Origin: Gemmatimonadota bacterium
Lineage (GTDB): Bacteria > Gemmatimonadota > Gemmatimonadetes > Gemmatimonadales > GWC2-71-9
Direction: 5' to 3'
Assembly (NCBI GenBank): GCA_025360265.1
Contig: JANYCP010000318.1
Coordinates: 1 to 8,036 of the forward strand
Length of the DNA: 8,036 nucleotides
The notes beneath the pieces are model-generated. The model made no database searches. It saw nothing but the letters and a program-made list of their open reading frames with translations, and was not told the DNA's origin. Below, one piece after another: positions 1 to 6,795 of the stretch. Position 1 is the first letter of the stretch. Each line of letters begins with the position of its first letter. A program made the translations under genes and the position numbers.

Positions 1-1052
1 GTGATAAATCGATCGACTTCGGCGCGAAGCGCAGCGTCAGTGCCGAGCGATTCGGCCAGCGCCGCCAGAGCTTCCTCGAGCGGTGCCAGCGAGGCGTGCT
101 CGGGGTCGTTCCGGTACCGTTCGGCGGCGCTACGCACCCGATCCCACAGGCCACCAACCAGCTCCTCGACCACCGCGTGACCGAGCAGGTCGTGCTTCAG
201 ACGTTCAGCCCTGGCAATGAGTTCCGGCGATGACTTCAAGCGTTGGATGAAGTCCTGAACCACCGTTTCGAACTTGCCCCGGAGCGGATGGTTGGGGTCG
301 GCGCCCACTTCGGCTAGCGTGCGCTGGATCCCGCTGATCATCCGATCTGCAATTGCGTCGCGTACTCCCAGAGGGAGCCAACGCGGACTTTCAGCGCGGA
401 CCTTCGCCTGGATCAAATCGCGGCCATCCGCGACGGCACCGCCGATCAGCCGGGTTGCTTCGTTGAGCAGTTCCTGCGGGCGGCCGTCCGCCGTCGCGAT
501 CGTGAGCACGTCGCCCACGAGCGGGGCGAGCTGAAGTGCCTCGAGGCGGGAAACGGCACTCCGCTGGACGAATTCCTTTACCTGATCCTCCGGCAGCGCC
601 TCAATGGCACGAGCCAATCCGCCGGCGAGTTGTTGCGCAAGCTTCTTCCGGTTTACGGGCGCCTGGAGCCATTCCGCGGCACGCGATGCTGGGCGAAGTC
701 CACTGAGTCGCGCGTCGAGCACTTTGCGGGAGAGGAAGTGGTTCTGAACGAAATTGCCGAGAATGCGGCCGACGCGGTCCTTTTGCGTTTGCATGATGGC
801 GGTGTGTGGGATGGGCAGACCGAGCGGTCGGCGGAAGAGTGCGGTAACCGCGAACCAGTCGGCAATGCCGCCGACGAGCGAGGCCTCTGCCGTTGCCCGA
901 ACGTATCCGAGCCATGGGTGAAGCGGTTCGAACAGTTTCGCCACGACGAATACGGCAAGCGCCACGATCAGCAGGCCCGACGCCACCAGCTTCATGCGCG
1001 CGAGCGCGGCGCGACGCGACGCTTCGTCCAATGGTGACGCTGGTCCGGTCAT
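1..1052 (-). CDS. DUF445 family (YjiN-like) membrane protein, C-terminus truncated by window edge
   Basis: The minus-strand frame starting at the ATG at 1052 stays open to the window edge and gives 350 residues without a stop. A cytoplasmic N-terminus rich in Arg and Ala is followed by one hydrophobic segment (about residues 22-41). Next comes the conserved DUF445 block at about 50-107, with ATAEASLVGGIADWFAVTALF and FRRPLGLPIPHTAI, then KDRVGRILGNFVQNHFLS. The rest is a long amphipathic, charged helical region (about 108-350), usual for this family. Members generally run to around 400 residues or more and often end in another membrane segment, so roughly the last part is missing. The biochemical role of DUF445 proteins is not established. 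A GGAGG stands 15 bases before this ATG; another ATG at 1056 is in a different frame that does not give the family protein. The gene diverges from the tRNA with 41 bases between. I am confident in the family and less so in the exact start. Confidence 0.88.
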   Translation of the reverse strand, partial: MTGPASPLDEASRRAALARMKLVASGLLIVALAVFVVAKLFEPLHPWLGYVRATAEASLVGGIADWFAVTALFRRPLGLPIPHTAIMQTQKDRVGRILGNFVQNHFLSRKVLDARLSGLRPASRAAEWLQAPVNRKKLAQQLAGGLARAIEALPEDQVKEFVQRSAVSRLEALQLAPLVGDVLTIATADGRPQELLNEATRLIGGAVADGRDLIQAKVRAESPRWLPLGVRDAIADRMISGIQRTLAEVGADPNHPLRGKFETVVQDFIQRLKSSPELIARAERLKHDLLGHAVVEELVGGLWDRVRSAAERYRNDPEHASLAPLEEALAALAESLGTDAALRAEVDRFI

Positions 1053-1093
1053 TCATTGAACCTAAGGCCTCCGATTATCTTCTTCTCCCGCGA

Positions 1094-1182
1094 GGACCGG
1101 TGCTCGAGTGGTTTAAGAGGCTCGCCTGGAAAGCGTGTAGGCGGTGTAAGCCGTCTCGAGGGTTCGAATCCCTCTCGGTCCG
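1094..1182 (+). tRNA. tRNA-Ser (anticodon GGA)
   Basis: A complete class II tRNA folds here. The acceptor stem is GGACCGG (1094-1100) with TCGGTCC (1175-1181), ending in a G-U pair, with G1182 as discriminator. The D stem is CTC/GAG (1103-1105, 1117-1119). The anticodon loop CTGGAAA (1126-1132) has anticodon GGA at 1128-1130, which reads UCC and UCU. The long variable arm diagnostic of serine is GGCGG/CCGTC (1140-1144, 1151-1155). The T arm is GAGGG-TTCGAAT-CCCTC (1158-1174). No CCA is encoded after the discriminator, so the tail must be added by nucleotidyltransferase. The anticodon stem CTCGC/GCGTG contains one U-U mismatch at the second pair (1122/1136). No clear promoter or T-rich terminator is visible. 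Confidence 0.96.
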
Positions 1183-1219
1183 TTCCAACCCCGCACCATC
1201 TGGGATCCAATCGGCGTCC

Positions 1220-1240
1220 GGTTCCGTATATTGAGGAACC
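1220..1240 (+). promoter_or_regulatory. Perfect inverted repeat enclosing a possible -10 box upstream of msrP
   Basis: GGTTCC (1220-1225) and GGAACC (1235-1240) are exact inverted copies separated by nine bases. The spacer holds TATATT (1227-1232), which resembles a sigma-70 -10 hexamer. No good -35 hexamer sits 16-18 bases upstream. The element lies just before the Shine-Dalgarno sequence of msrP, so it could be an operator covering the promoter or a 5' leader hairpin. Regulation of msrPQ by oxidative stress is known in some bacteria; a link here is inference only. Confidence 0.3.
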
Positions 1241-1258
1241 TCTTGAGGAGTGCCGCTC

Positions 1259-2173
1259 GTGTTGATCCGCCGCCCGCCCGATCTGTCGACCCGCGACATC
1301 ACTGACGAATCGCTGTACCTGAATCGCCGCGCCTGGCTTGCGGCAGCAGGGATGGTTGTGTCCGCGCTGCCGACCTCGCGCCTCTGGGCGAAAACGCTGT
1401 CGCTCGGCGCTCCACAGGACGACAAGCCGACGTCGTACAAGGACCTTACCACCTACAACAACTTCTACGAGTTCGGCACCTCGAAAGAACAACCGGCGCA
1501 GAACGCCGGCACGCTGAAGACCAGTCCGTGGACGATCTCGGTCGAAGGGGAAGTCAAGAAGCCGGCGAAGTACGACTTTGCCGATTTGCTCAAGGGACTC
1601 CCGACCGTCGGCCGCACCTATCGCCATCGTTGTGTCGAGGGGTGGTCGATGGTGATTCCGTGGAACGGCATCCAGCTCAAGGACCTCGTCGCTAAGCTCG
1701 AGCCAACGAGCAATGCGAAATTCATCGAGTTCACCACGCTCATGGATGAGAAGCAGATGCCAGGGCAGCGGAGCGGCGTGTTGCCGTGGCCGTACGTGGA
1801 GGGGCTGCGGCTGGACGAGGCGATGCACCCGCTCGCGCTGATCGCCACCGGGATCTACGACAAGCCGCTGCTCAACCAGAATGGTGCGCCGCTGCGTCTG
1901 GTCACGCCATGGAAGTACGGATTCAAGGGCGGCAAGTCCATTGTGCGAATCCGTTTCCTTCGCACCCAGCCGGCGACCACGTGGAACATTCAGGCACCGG
2001 ATGAGTACGGCTTCTACGCCAACGTCAATCCGGCGGTTGATCACCCGCGCTGGAGCCAGGCGCGCGAGCGGCGCATCGGATCGCTGTTGAAACAGGCCAC
2101 GTTGCCGTTCAACGGTTATGCCGACCAGGTCGCATCGCTCTACACCGGCATGGACCTGCGCAAGAACTTCTGA
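1259..2173 (+). CDS. msrP: Protein-methionine-sulfoxide reductase catalytic subunit MsrP (molybdopterin-dependent)
   Basis: MsrP reduces methionine sulfoxide residues in periplasmic proteins, using a molybdopterin cofactor and electrons from MsrQ. The start is taken as GTG 1259 because GAGGAG (1245-1250) lies eight bases upstream; the in-frame GTG at 1250 would overlap that site. The 304-residue product has a Tat signal with NRRAWLAAAG at 22-31 (Trp replaces the usual Phe of RRxFL), probably cleaved near residue 44. The oxidoreductase molybdopterin domain follows. It contains YRHRCVEGWSMVIPWNG, whose Cys125 should be the molybdenum ligand, and WKYGFKGGKSI at 218-228, a conserved cofactor-binding segment. 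Length matches the YedY/MsrP family apart from some precursors being slightly longer. The stop at 2171-2173 is four bases before msrQ, so the two genes form an operon. Confidence 0.95.
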   Translation: MLIRRPPDLSTRDITDESLYLNRRAWLAAAGMVVSALPTSRLWAKTLSLGAPQDDKPTSYKDLTTYNNFYEFGTSKEQPAQNAGTLKTSPWTISVEGEVKKPAKYDFADLLKGLPTVGRTYRHRCVEGWSMVIPWNGIQLKDLVAKLEPTSNAKFIEFTTLMDEKQMPGQRSGVLPWPYVEGLRLDEAMHPLALIATGIYDKPLLNQNGAPLRLVTPWKYGFKGGKSIVRIRFLRTQPATTWNIQAPDEYGFYANVNPAVDHPRWSQARERRIGSLLKQATLPFNGYADQVASLYTGMDLRKNF

Positions 2174-2177
2174 CACC

Positions 2178-2801
2178 GTGACTTCGGCACAATGGATCGG
2201 TCGGGTGGCGCGACCGCTCGCTATCGTCGGCGGCGCGGTGCCGGGAGTGTTGCTCGTCGAGCGATTCCTTCGTGACGATCTTGGAGCGAACCCCGCAGAG
2301 AAGCTGGAGCACTTCACCGGCACCGTGGCATTGGTCACGCTGCTGGTGTGCCTCACCATCACTCCGCTCCGCAGACTTACCCATCTCAATCCACTGATCC
2401 GCCTTCGAAAACCGATCGGGCTCTGGGCATTCGCATATGCCTGCATGCACTTCAGTTGCTATCTGGTGTTCGACCAATCGCTCGATCTCCATGAAATCCT
2501 GCACGACATCGTCAAGCGGCCATACATCACCGTCGGGTTCAGCGCATTTCTCATCTTGCTGTCGCTGGCGCTGACATCATCGACGTGGTCGATCACGAAA
2601 CTGGGAGGCCGACGCTGGCGTGGGCTGCACGCGTTGATCTACCTCGCTGGCGGACTCGGCGTGGCCCACTATCTCTGGTCGGTCAAGCGCGATGCGACGG
2701 TGCCCGATGCCCTCGGCATGATCCTCTTCGTACTGCTCGGACTCCGTTTCTGGCGTCGCCCGAACGTTGCTCAGCGGCAAACGAACCTGTCAGGAAGCTG
2801 A
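2178..2801 (+). CDS. msrQ: Haem-binding membrane subunit MsrQ of the methionine sulfoxide reductase system
   Basis: MsrQ is a ferric-reductase-like inner membrane protein that passes electrons from the respiratory chain or a flavin reductase to MsrP. Starting at GTG 2178, four bases after the msrP stop, gives 207 residues, the normal family size. An in-frame ATG at 2118 lies inside msrP and would add 20 polar residues, so it was rejected. No strong Shine-Dalgarno sequence is visible, which suggests translational coupling. Hydrophobic segments lie near 13-27, 48-61, 81-97, 117-133, 149-166 and 178-191. Candidate haem ligands are His91 (CMHFSCY), His151 (GLHALIY) and His164 (GVAHYLW). The motif NPLIRLRKPIGLWAF around 71-85 is typical of MsrQ. 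Confidence 0.93.
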   Translation: MTSAQWIGRVARPLAIVGGAVPGVLLVERFLRDDLGANPAEKLEHFTGTVALVTLLVCLTITPLRRLTHLNPLIRLRKPIGLWAFAYACMHFSCYLVFDQSLDLHEILHDIVKRPYITVGFSAFLILLSLALTSSTWSITKLGGRRWRGLHALIYLAGGLGVAHYLWSVKRDATVPDALGMILFVLLGLRFWRRPNVAQRQTNLSGS

Positions 2802-2805
2802 CAGG
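2786..2805 (+). terminator. Hairpin across the msrQ stop codon, possible terminator without T tract
   Basis: CCTGTCA (2786-2792) pairs perfectly with TGACAGG (2799-2805) across a six-base loop GGAAGC. The msrQ stop codon (2799-2801) forms part of the right arm. The bases after the stem are not T-rich, so this is not a standard intrinsic terminator. It may slow transcription, assist Rho, or protect the 3' end of the msrPQ transcript. The pairing is seen directly; the function is inferred. Confidence 0.4.
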
Positions 2806-2830
2806 ACGGTATTGCGCTTCCGTTCCTGGC

Positions 2831-2867
2831 TTTGGGCGGGCAGTTTAGGTGCTTCACCCGCCCCAAA
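2831..2867 (+). promoter_or_regulatory. GC-rich hairpin in the leader of the beta-propeller gene
   Basis: TTTGGGCGGG (2831-2840) pairs with CCCGCCCCAAA (2857-2867), leaving one bulged C and a 16-base loop (2841-2856). The right arm ends three bases before GAGAG (2871-2875), the likely ribosome binding site of the next gene. It could be a 5' leader structure, an operator, or a second terminator arm for msrPQ. It has no T run on the plus strand. A -10-like TTTAGG lies in the loop but no convincing promoter can be assigned. Confidence 0.4.
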
Positions 2868-2882
2868 CTCGAGAGACCCCAG

Positions 2883-5800
2883 ATGTTTCGTTCGCGTCTT
2901 GCCGCGCTAGCGTCCCTGATCCTTGCCGGATCCGTGACCCCGCTCGTTGCCCAGCTCACGGCCCCGCTCGACACCGCTACGCTCAGTGCCTTCCGTTGGC
3001 GTAACATCGGGCCGGCCAACACGATGGGCCGGATCAGCGACATTGCCGGCATCCCGTCACCGTCGCGCACCTTCTTTGTGGCGGCTGCCGGCGGCGGCAT
3101 CTGGAAGAGCACCAACGGCGGGTTGACCTTCCGCCCGGTGTTCGATCATGAGCGGGTCATCTCGATGGGGATGCTCGCGATTGCGCCGAGCGACACGATG
3201 CAGGTGTGGGCGGGCACCGGCGAACCGAACGTGCGCAATTCGATCGCACCCGGGGGTGGCATCTACAAGTCCACCGATGGTGGCATCAACTGGAAGTTGA
3301 TGGGACTGGAAAAAACCCAGTCGATCGGCCGTATCGTGGTGCATCCGACGAATCCAAATATTGTCTGGGTTGCTGCTTCGGGCGCGCCCTGGAATGACAA
3401 TCCGGAGCGTGGACTCTACAAGACCGTCGATGGCGGTACAACTTGGCGCCTGGTGAAATACATCTCGCCCAAGGCCGGCTTCATCGACGTCGCCATCGAT
3501 CCGCAGAATCCCAACGTCCTCTTTGCTGCGAGCTGGGAGCGGGTGCGTGGTCAGTACTTCCTCAAGAGTGGCGGACCGGGAAGCGCGCTTTGGAAGAGCA
3601 GCGACGGCGGAGAGACGTGGGCCGAAGTGAAGGGTGGCGGCTTTCCCGAGCAGATGAAGGGACGCATTGGCCTGGCGATTGCGCCGAGCAATGGCCAGGT
3701 CGTCTATGCGCTGGTGGAAGCGGATTCAAATCCCAACCCGAAGGGGAAGGCGTCCACTGGAAAGCCACAAACACTCAACACCGGCCTGTATCGCTCCAGC
3801 GACGGCGGCGCAACGTGGACGAAGAACGCCACGAATGACGTGCGCCCGTTCTACTACTCGCAGGTCCGTGTTGACCCGAAGAATCCCGATCGCGTCTATT
3901 GGTCGTCGACGCCAGTCAACTTTTCTGACGACGGCGGCAACACGGTGCGCTCGACGACCGTTGGCATTCACGTCGATCACCACGCCATGTGGATCGATCC
4001 GAATGATCCGAACCGCATCATCGTTGGTGACGACGGCGGTGTAAGCGAGACGTTCGACAAGGGCGGCAACTGGTTGGTGCTCAATTCGATCGCCATCAGC
4101 CAACTCTATGATGTCTCGTTCAACTACGCGGTGCCGTATAGCGTGTGCGGCGGATTGCAGGACAACGGCGTGTGGTGTGGACCAAGCCGACGCAAGGGCG
4201 GATCGATCACCAACTCGATGTGGTACACGATCACTGGCGGCGACGGTTTCTACACGGCGATGGATCCGGTCGACAAGAACATCATGTACGGTGAATCGCA
4301 GGGCGGCGGGATGGCCCGAGTCAACGTGGCCACCGGCGAATCGGTCAACCTGGCGAAGCCCAGTGCTCGCGCCCGGATCGCTGCATGGAACGATACCGTC
4401 GCGGTGCTTGAAGACGACTCGGTGAAGGCCGCGACGCCGGCCGGCAAGAAGCGCATTGCCGACATCAAGGCGATGATCGCCGTCGACTCAGCTGCGTTTG
4501 CGCTGCGCTGGAACTGGGAGACACCGTTCTTCCTGTCACCCCATAATCCGCACGTCCTCTACACCGCGGCCAATCGCGTGATGAAGTCGGTCGAGCGCGG
4601 CGACAAGATGTTCCCGATATCGCCGGACCTGACCTACAACGACAGCATGAAGGTTCGCGTCAGCACCCGGACCACTGGCGGTATCACGGTGGACGCCACG
4701 GGTGCAGAGACGTACGGCACCATCGTGTCGCTGGCGGAGTCGCCGATCAAGACCGGACTTCTGTATGCCGGAACCGATGACGGACGAACCTGGCTTTCTC
4801 GCAACGACGGTGGCAGCTGGGAAGAGGTCACCAAGAACATCGTTGGGGTGCCGGCGGGAACGTATGTCTCGCGCATCGAGCCGTCGAACGCCGACACCAG
4901 CACCTTCTATGTGTCGTTCGACGGTCATCGCGGCGGGGACTACACACCCTACGTCTTTGTCACGAATGACTTTGGTCGGACCTTCCACTCCATCTCCCAC
5001 AACCTGCCAACTGGCGGACCGGACTTCGTCCATGTCGTGCGCGAAGATCCGGGAAACCAGAATGTGCTCTTCGTCGGTACCGATGTCGGTGCGTATGTCT
5101 CCACCGATCGCGGCGGATCATGGCAGCGATTCATGAACGGCCTGCCAACCGTACCGGTGTACGATCTCAAGATTCATCCGCGCGATCGCGAGCTGATCAC
5201 GGCGACACACGGACGCGGTATCTGGATCGTGGATATCAACGCGCTCGCGCAGGTCACCGAGACCAACGTCGCTGCGCAGCTTACGCTCTTCAAGCCCAAG
5301 GTGGCAATTCAGTACGGTGAACCGATCGTCGAAGGTCAGGACGTTGGTCAGGGTCCGGCGTTCAAGGGCCAGAGCCCGACGTACGGTGCCAACATCGAAT
5401 ACCGTGTCACCGGTTCCAATGGCGGCACGAGTGCCAATATCACGATTCAGGATGCATCGGGAGACACCATCAGCACGATGACTGGCCAGACCGGCAACGG
5501 TGTGCAGCGCGTGACGTGGAACTTCCGCCGCACCGCCAATGCCGCTCCGGCGCGTCAACCGCTGTCACCGGCAGCACGGCGTGACAGCATTATCTCCGCT
5601 CGACGCACCGATTTCGTATACGACTCGCTCAGGAAGGCTGGAGCTGACACGGCTGCCCTTGGCCGGGTGCGTCGCCTCCTCGCGCCGCAGCCCAATGCGG
5701 CTGGCGGCCGGGGCGGCTTCGGCGGTGCTGGCGGTGCTGGCGGTGCCGGCGGCGGTGGCGGCGGTGGTGGCCGCGGTCGCGGCAATGCGGACGTCTGGGT

Positions 5801-6221
5801 TGAACGCCCAGGTGAAAGCGCAGCCGGCGGCGGTGGCGGCGGTGGTGGTCGCGGTGCCGGTGGCCGCGGTGGCGTACCCGGCGCGGGCGCAGACTCGACG
5901 CTCGCCGAGACGGTCCAGCGTCTCCTGCCGACGGTGGGTGGCGGCGGTCGCGGTGGCGGTGGTGGGGGCGGTGGTGGCGGCGGATTCAGTGCTGGTAACG
6001 GGACGGCGAGTCCCGGCGACTACCTCGTCACGGTTCGCGTCGGCGACAAGAGCGCCAAGGTGATCCTCCATGTCGAGCGGGCCAGCGGTGAAGGAAATGA
6101 CGCCGGCCTACAGAGCTACGAAGATCGGCACGGTGGCACGCCACGTCCAGATGGCGGTTCGGATCAGCGACAGGGCAAGGAGAGCAGTGGCAAGCAAGCG
6201 TTACGACCGCGCCTATTTTGA
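2883..6221 (+). CDS. Large secreted VPS10/BNR-repeat (sortilin-like) beta-propeller protein with glycine-rich C-terminal inserts
   Basis: Start ATG 2883 has GAGAG seven bases upstream and gives a Sec signal peptide (about residues 1-23, ending LVAQ); an upstream in-frame TTG at 2832 adds a polar stretch and is rejected. The product has 1112 residues. Asp-box style turns typical of beta-propellers occur at STNGG (76), STDGGINW (130), TVDGGTTW (181), SSDGGETW (239), SSDGGATW (305), RNDGGSW (640) and STDRGGSW (740). The propeller ends with ATHGRGIWIVD (774-784), a signature of these bacterial 'WD40/YVTN/BNR-like' exported proteins. They are often labelled glycosyl hydrolases, but no catalytic activity can be read here. 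Residues about 835-1066 form a beta-sandwich-like domain interrupted by three glycine tracts. The only cysteines are Cys422 and Cys432, which could form a disulfide. The last ~42 residues are polar and low in pattern, and the final 35 bases overlap the methyltransferase. Function is unknown; binding of peptides, proteins or glycans is possible. Confidence 0.88.
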   Translation: MFRSRLAALASLILAGSVTPLVAQLTAPLDTATLSAFRWRNIGPANTMGRISDIAGIPSPSRTFFVAAAGGGIWKSTNGGLTFRPVFDHERVISMGMLAIAPSDTMQVWAGTGEPNVRNSIAPGGGIYKSTDGGINWKLMGLEKTQSIGRIVVHPTNPNIVWVAASGAPWNDNPERGLYKTVDGGTTWRLVKYISPKAGFIDVAIDPQNPNVLFAASWERVRGQYFLKSGGPGSALWKSSDGGETWAEVKGGGFPEQMKGRIGLAIAPSNGQVVYALVEADSNPNPKGKASTGKPQTLNTGLYRSSDGGATWTKNATNDVRPFYYSQVRVDPKNPDRVYWSSTPVNFSDDGGNTVRSTTVGIHVDHHAMWIDPNDPNRIIVGDDGGVSETFDKGGNWLVLNSIAISQLYDVSFNYAVPYSVCGGLQDNGVWCGPSRRKGGSITNSMWYTITGGDGFYTAMDPVDKNIMYGESQGGGMARVNVATGESVNLAKPSARARIAAWNDTVAVLEDDSVKAATPAGKKRIADIKAMIAVDSAAFALRWNWETPFFLSPHNPHVLYTAANRVMKSVERGDKMFPISPDLTYNDSMKVRVSTRTTGGITVDATGAETYGTIVSLAESPIKTGLLYAGTDDGRTWLSRNDGGSWEEVTKNIVGVPAGTYVSRIEPSNADTSTFYVSFDGHRGGDYTPYVFVTNDFGRTFHSISHNLPTGGPDFVHVVREDPGNQNVLFVGTDVGAYVSTDRGGSWQRFMNGLPTVPVYDLKIHPRDRELITATHGRGIWIVDINALAQVTETNVAAQLTLFKPKVAIQYGEPIVEGQDVGQGPAFKGQSPTYGANIEYRVTGSNGGTSANITIQDASGDTISTMTGQTGNGVQRVTWNFRRTANAAPARQPLSPAARRDSIISARRTDFVYDSLRKAGADTAALGRVRRLLAPQPNAAGGRGGFGGAGGAGGAGGGGGGGGRGRGNADVWVERPGESAAGGGGGGGGRGAGGRGGVPGAGADSTLAETVQRLLPTVGGGGRGGGGGGGGGGGFSAGNGTASPGDYLVTVRVGDKSAKVILHVERASGEGNDAGLQSYEDRHGGTPRPDGGSDQRQGKESSGKQALRPRLF
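5703..5984 (+). repeat. Glycine-codon-rich low-complexity tracts (GGC/GGT repeats)
   Basis: Three blocks of mostly GGC and GGT codons lie at 5703-5783, 5826-5882 and 5937-5984. The first begins with near-perfect tandem copies of the nine-base unit GGCGGTGCT (5721-5747). They encode Gly-rich segments, with some Arg and Ala, at about residues 941-967, 982-1000 and 1019-1034 of the beta-propeller protein. Such tracts are prone to slippage and to assembly errors. The open frame continues through all three, so no damage is evident within them. Confidence 0.85.
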
Positions 6222-6780
6222 CCGCTGGTATCGCGAACGTCGGATAGGATCTCCGGCGGACCTGACGAGGGTCGTTACCCTCGCCGTCGCGATCACTGAA
6301 CAGGTTCTCGCCCGCCCGCTGCGTTCGATACTGGACGTGGGGGCGGGCGAAGGTCGTTGGCAGCCGTTGTTGCACAAACTGCGGCCGCGCGCGCGATACG
6401 CTGGTGTGGATTCCAGCACCTGGGCCATCGAGAACTGGGGGGTGCGCCGCAATCTCCGGCTTGGCTCCATCGATGCGCTCGATCAGCTCGGCCTCGACGG
6501 TCCGTTCGATCTCGTCGTCGCTTCCGACATCCTGCATTACCTCCCAACGCCGGCGCTCACCGTCGGGGTGCGCCAAATCGTATCGTTGCTCGGCGGCGTA
6601 GCGTTCCTGCCGACCTTCACCGCCCAGGACGAGATCGATGGCGACCGGGCGAGTTTTCAGCGCCGCACGGCGGCAACGTATCGTCGGGTATTTACCGCAG
6701 CCGGGTTGATTCCGCTCGGGATGTATGCATGGACGCTGAAGGCGCGGGGGCAGGACTTGGCGAAGTTGGAGCTGCCGTAA
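6187..6780 (+). CDS. Class I SAM-dependent methyltransferase
   Basis: The 197-residue protein has the Rossmann methyltransferase pattern. Motif I is ILDVGAGEGRW (48-58), which binds SAM. An acidic residue ends strand 2 in YAGVDSS (71-77), and motif IV is FDLVVASDILHYLP (107-120). The N-terminus KRYDRAYFDRWYRERR is typical of small methyltransferases with no known substrate. Start GTG 6187 is chosen because AAGGAG (6177-6182) stands four bases before it and the family-like sequence begins right after. In-frame ATGs at 6151 and 6097 would add 12 or 30 less convincing residues. The start lies within the end of the preceding gene (35-base overlap), and pyrR follows after 15 bases, so it may be expressed with pyrRB. 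Substrate (small molecule, protein or RNA) cannot be told; the short length after motif IV favours a small-molecule or protein target only weakly. Confidence 0.85.
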   Translation: MASKRYDRAYFDRWYRERRIGSPADLTRVVTLAVAITEQVLARPLRSILDVGAGEGRWQPLLHKLRPRARYAGVDSSTWAIENWGVRRNLRLGSIDALDQLGLDGPFDLVVASDILHYLPTPALTVGVRQIVSLLGGVAFLPTFTAQDEIDGDRASFQRRTAATYRRVFTAAGLIPLGMYAWTLKARGQDLAKLELP

Positions 6781-6795
6781 TACCTTGCAGCCTTA

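Noticed and set aside
601..1056. A minus-strand open frame starting at ATG 1056 with better ribosome-site spacing than the DUF445 start
   Set aside because: It is in another frame and gives an Arg/Pro/His-rich sequence without family features, while the frame from 1052 gives a clear DUF445 protein.
1074..1079. GATAAT on the minus strand as a -10 box for the DUF445 gene
   Set aside because: Transcription would start at or inside the ribosome site, and no -35 box lies at the right distance.
1094..1182. tRNA gene as an integration site for a mobile element
   Set aside because: No integrase or repeated tRNA 3' end is visible, and the flanking genes are ordinary chromosomal functions.
1049..2446. 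A 465-codon open frame on the minus strand opposite the tRNA, msrP and part of msrQ
   Set aside because: Its product has no recognisable family, is Arg-rich as expected for antisense of GC-rich genes, and runs through a clear tRNA and msrP.
5721..5747. Tandem nine-base units considered as a CRISPR-like or minisatellite element
   Set aside because: There are no spacers, and the units are in-frame glycine codons inside a continuous coding region.
5539..6063. Plus-strand frame with long Ala/Val runs resembling membrane segments
   Set aside because: The Ala/Val runs are the shifted reading of the GGC/GGT glycine tracts in the beta-propeller gene.
5565..6071. Minus-strand frame rich in Thr and Ala, mucin-like in look
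   Set aside because: It is the antisense reading of the same glycine repeats.
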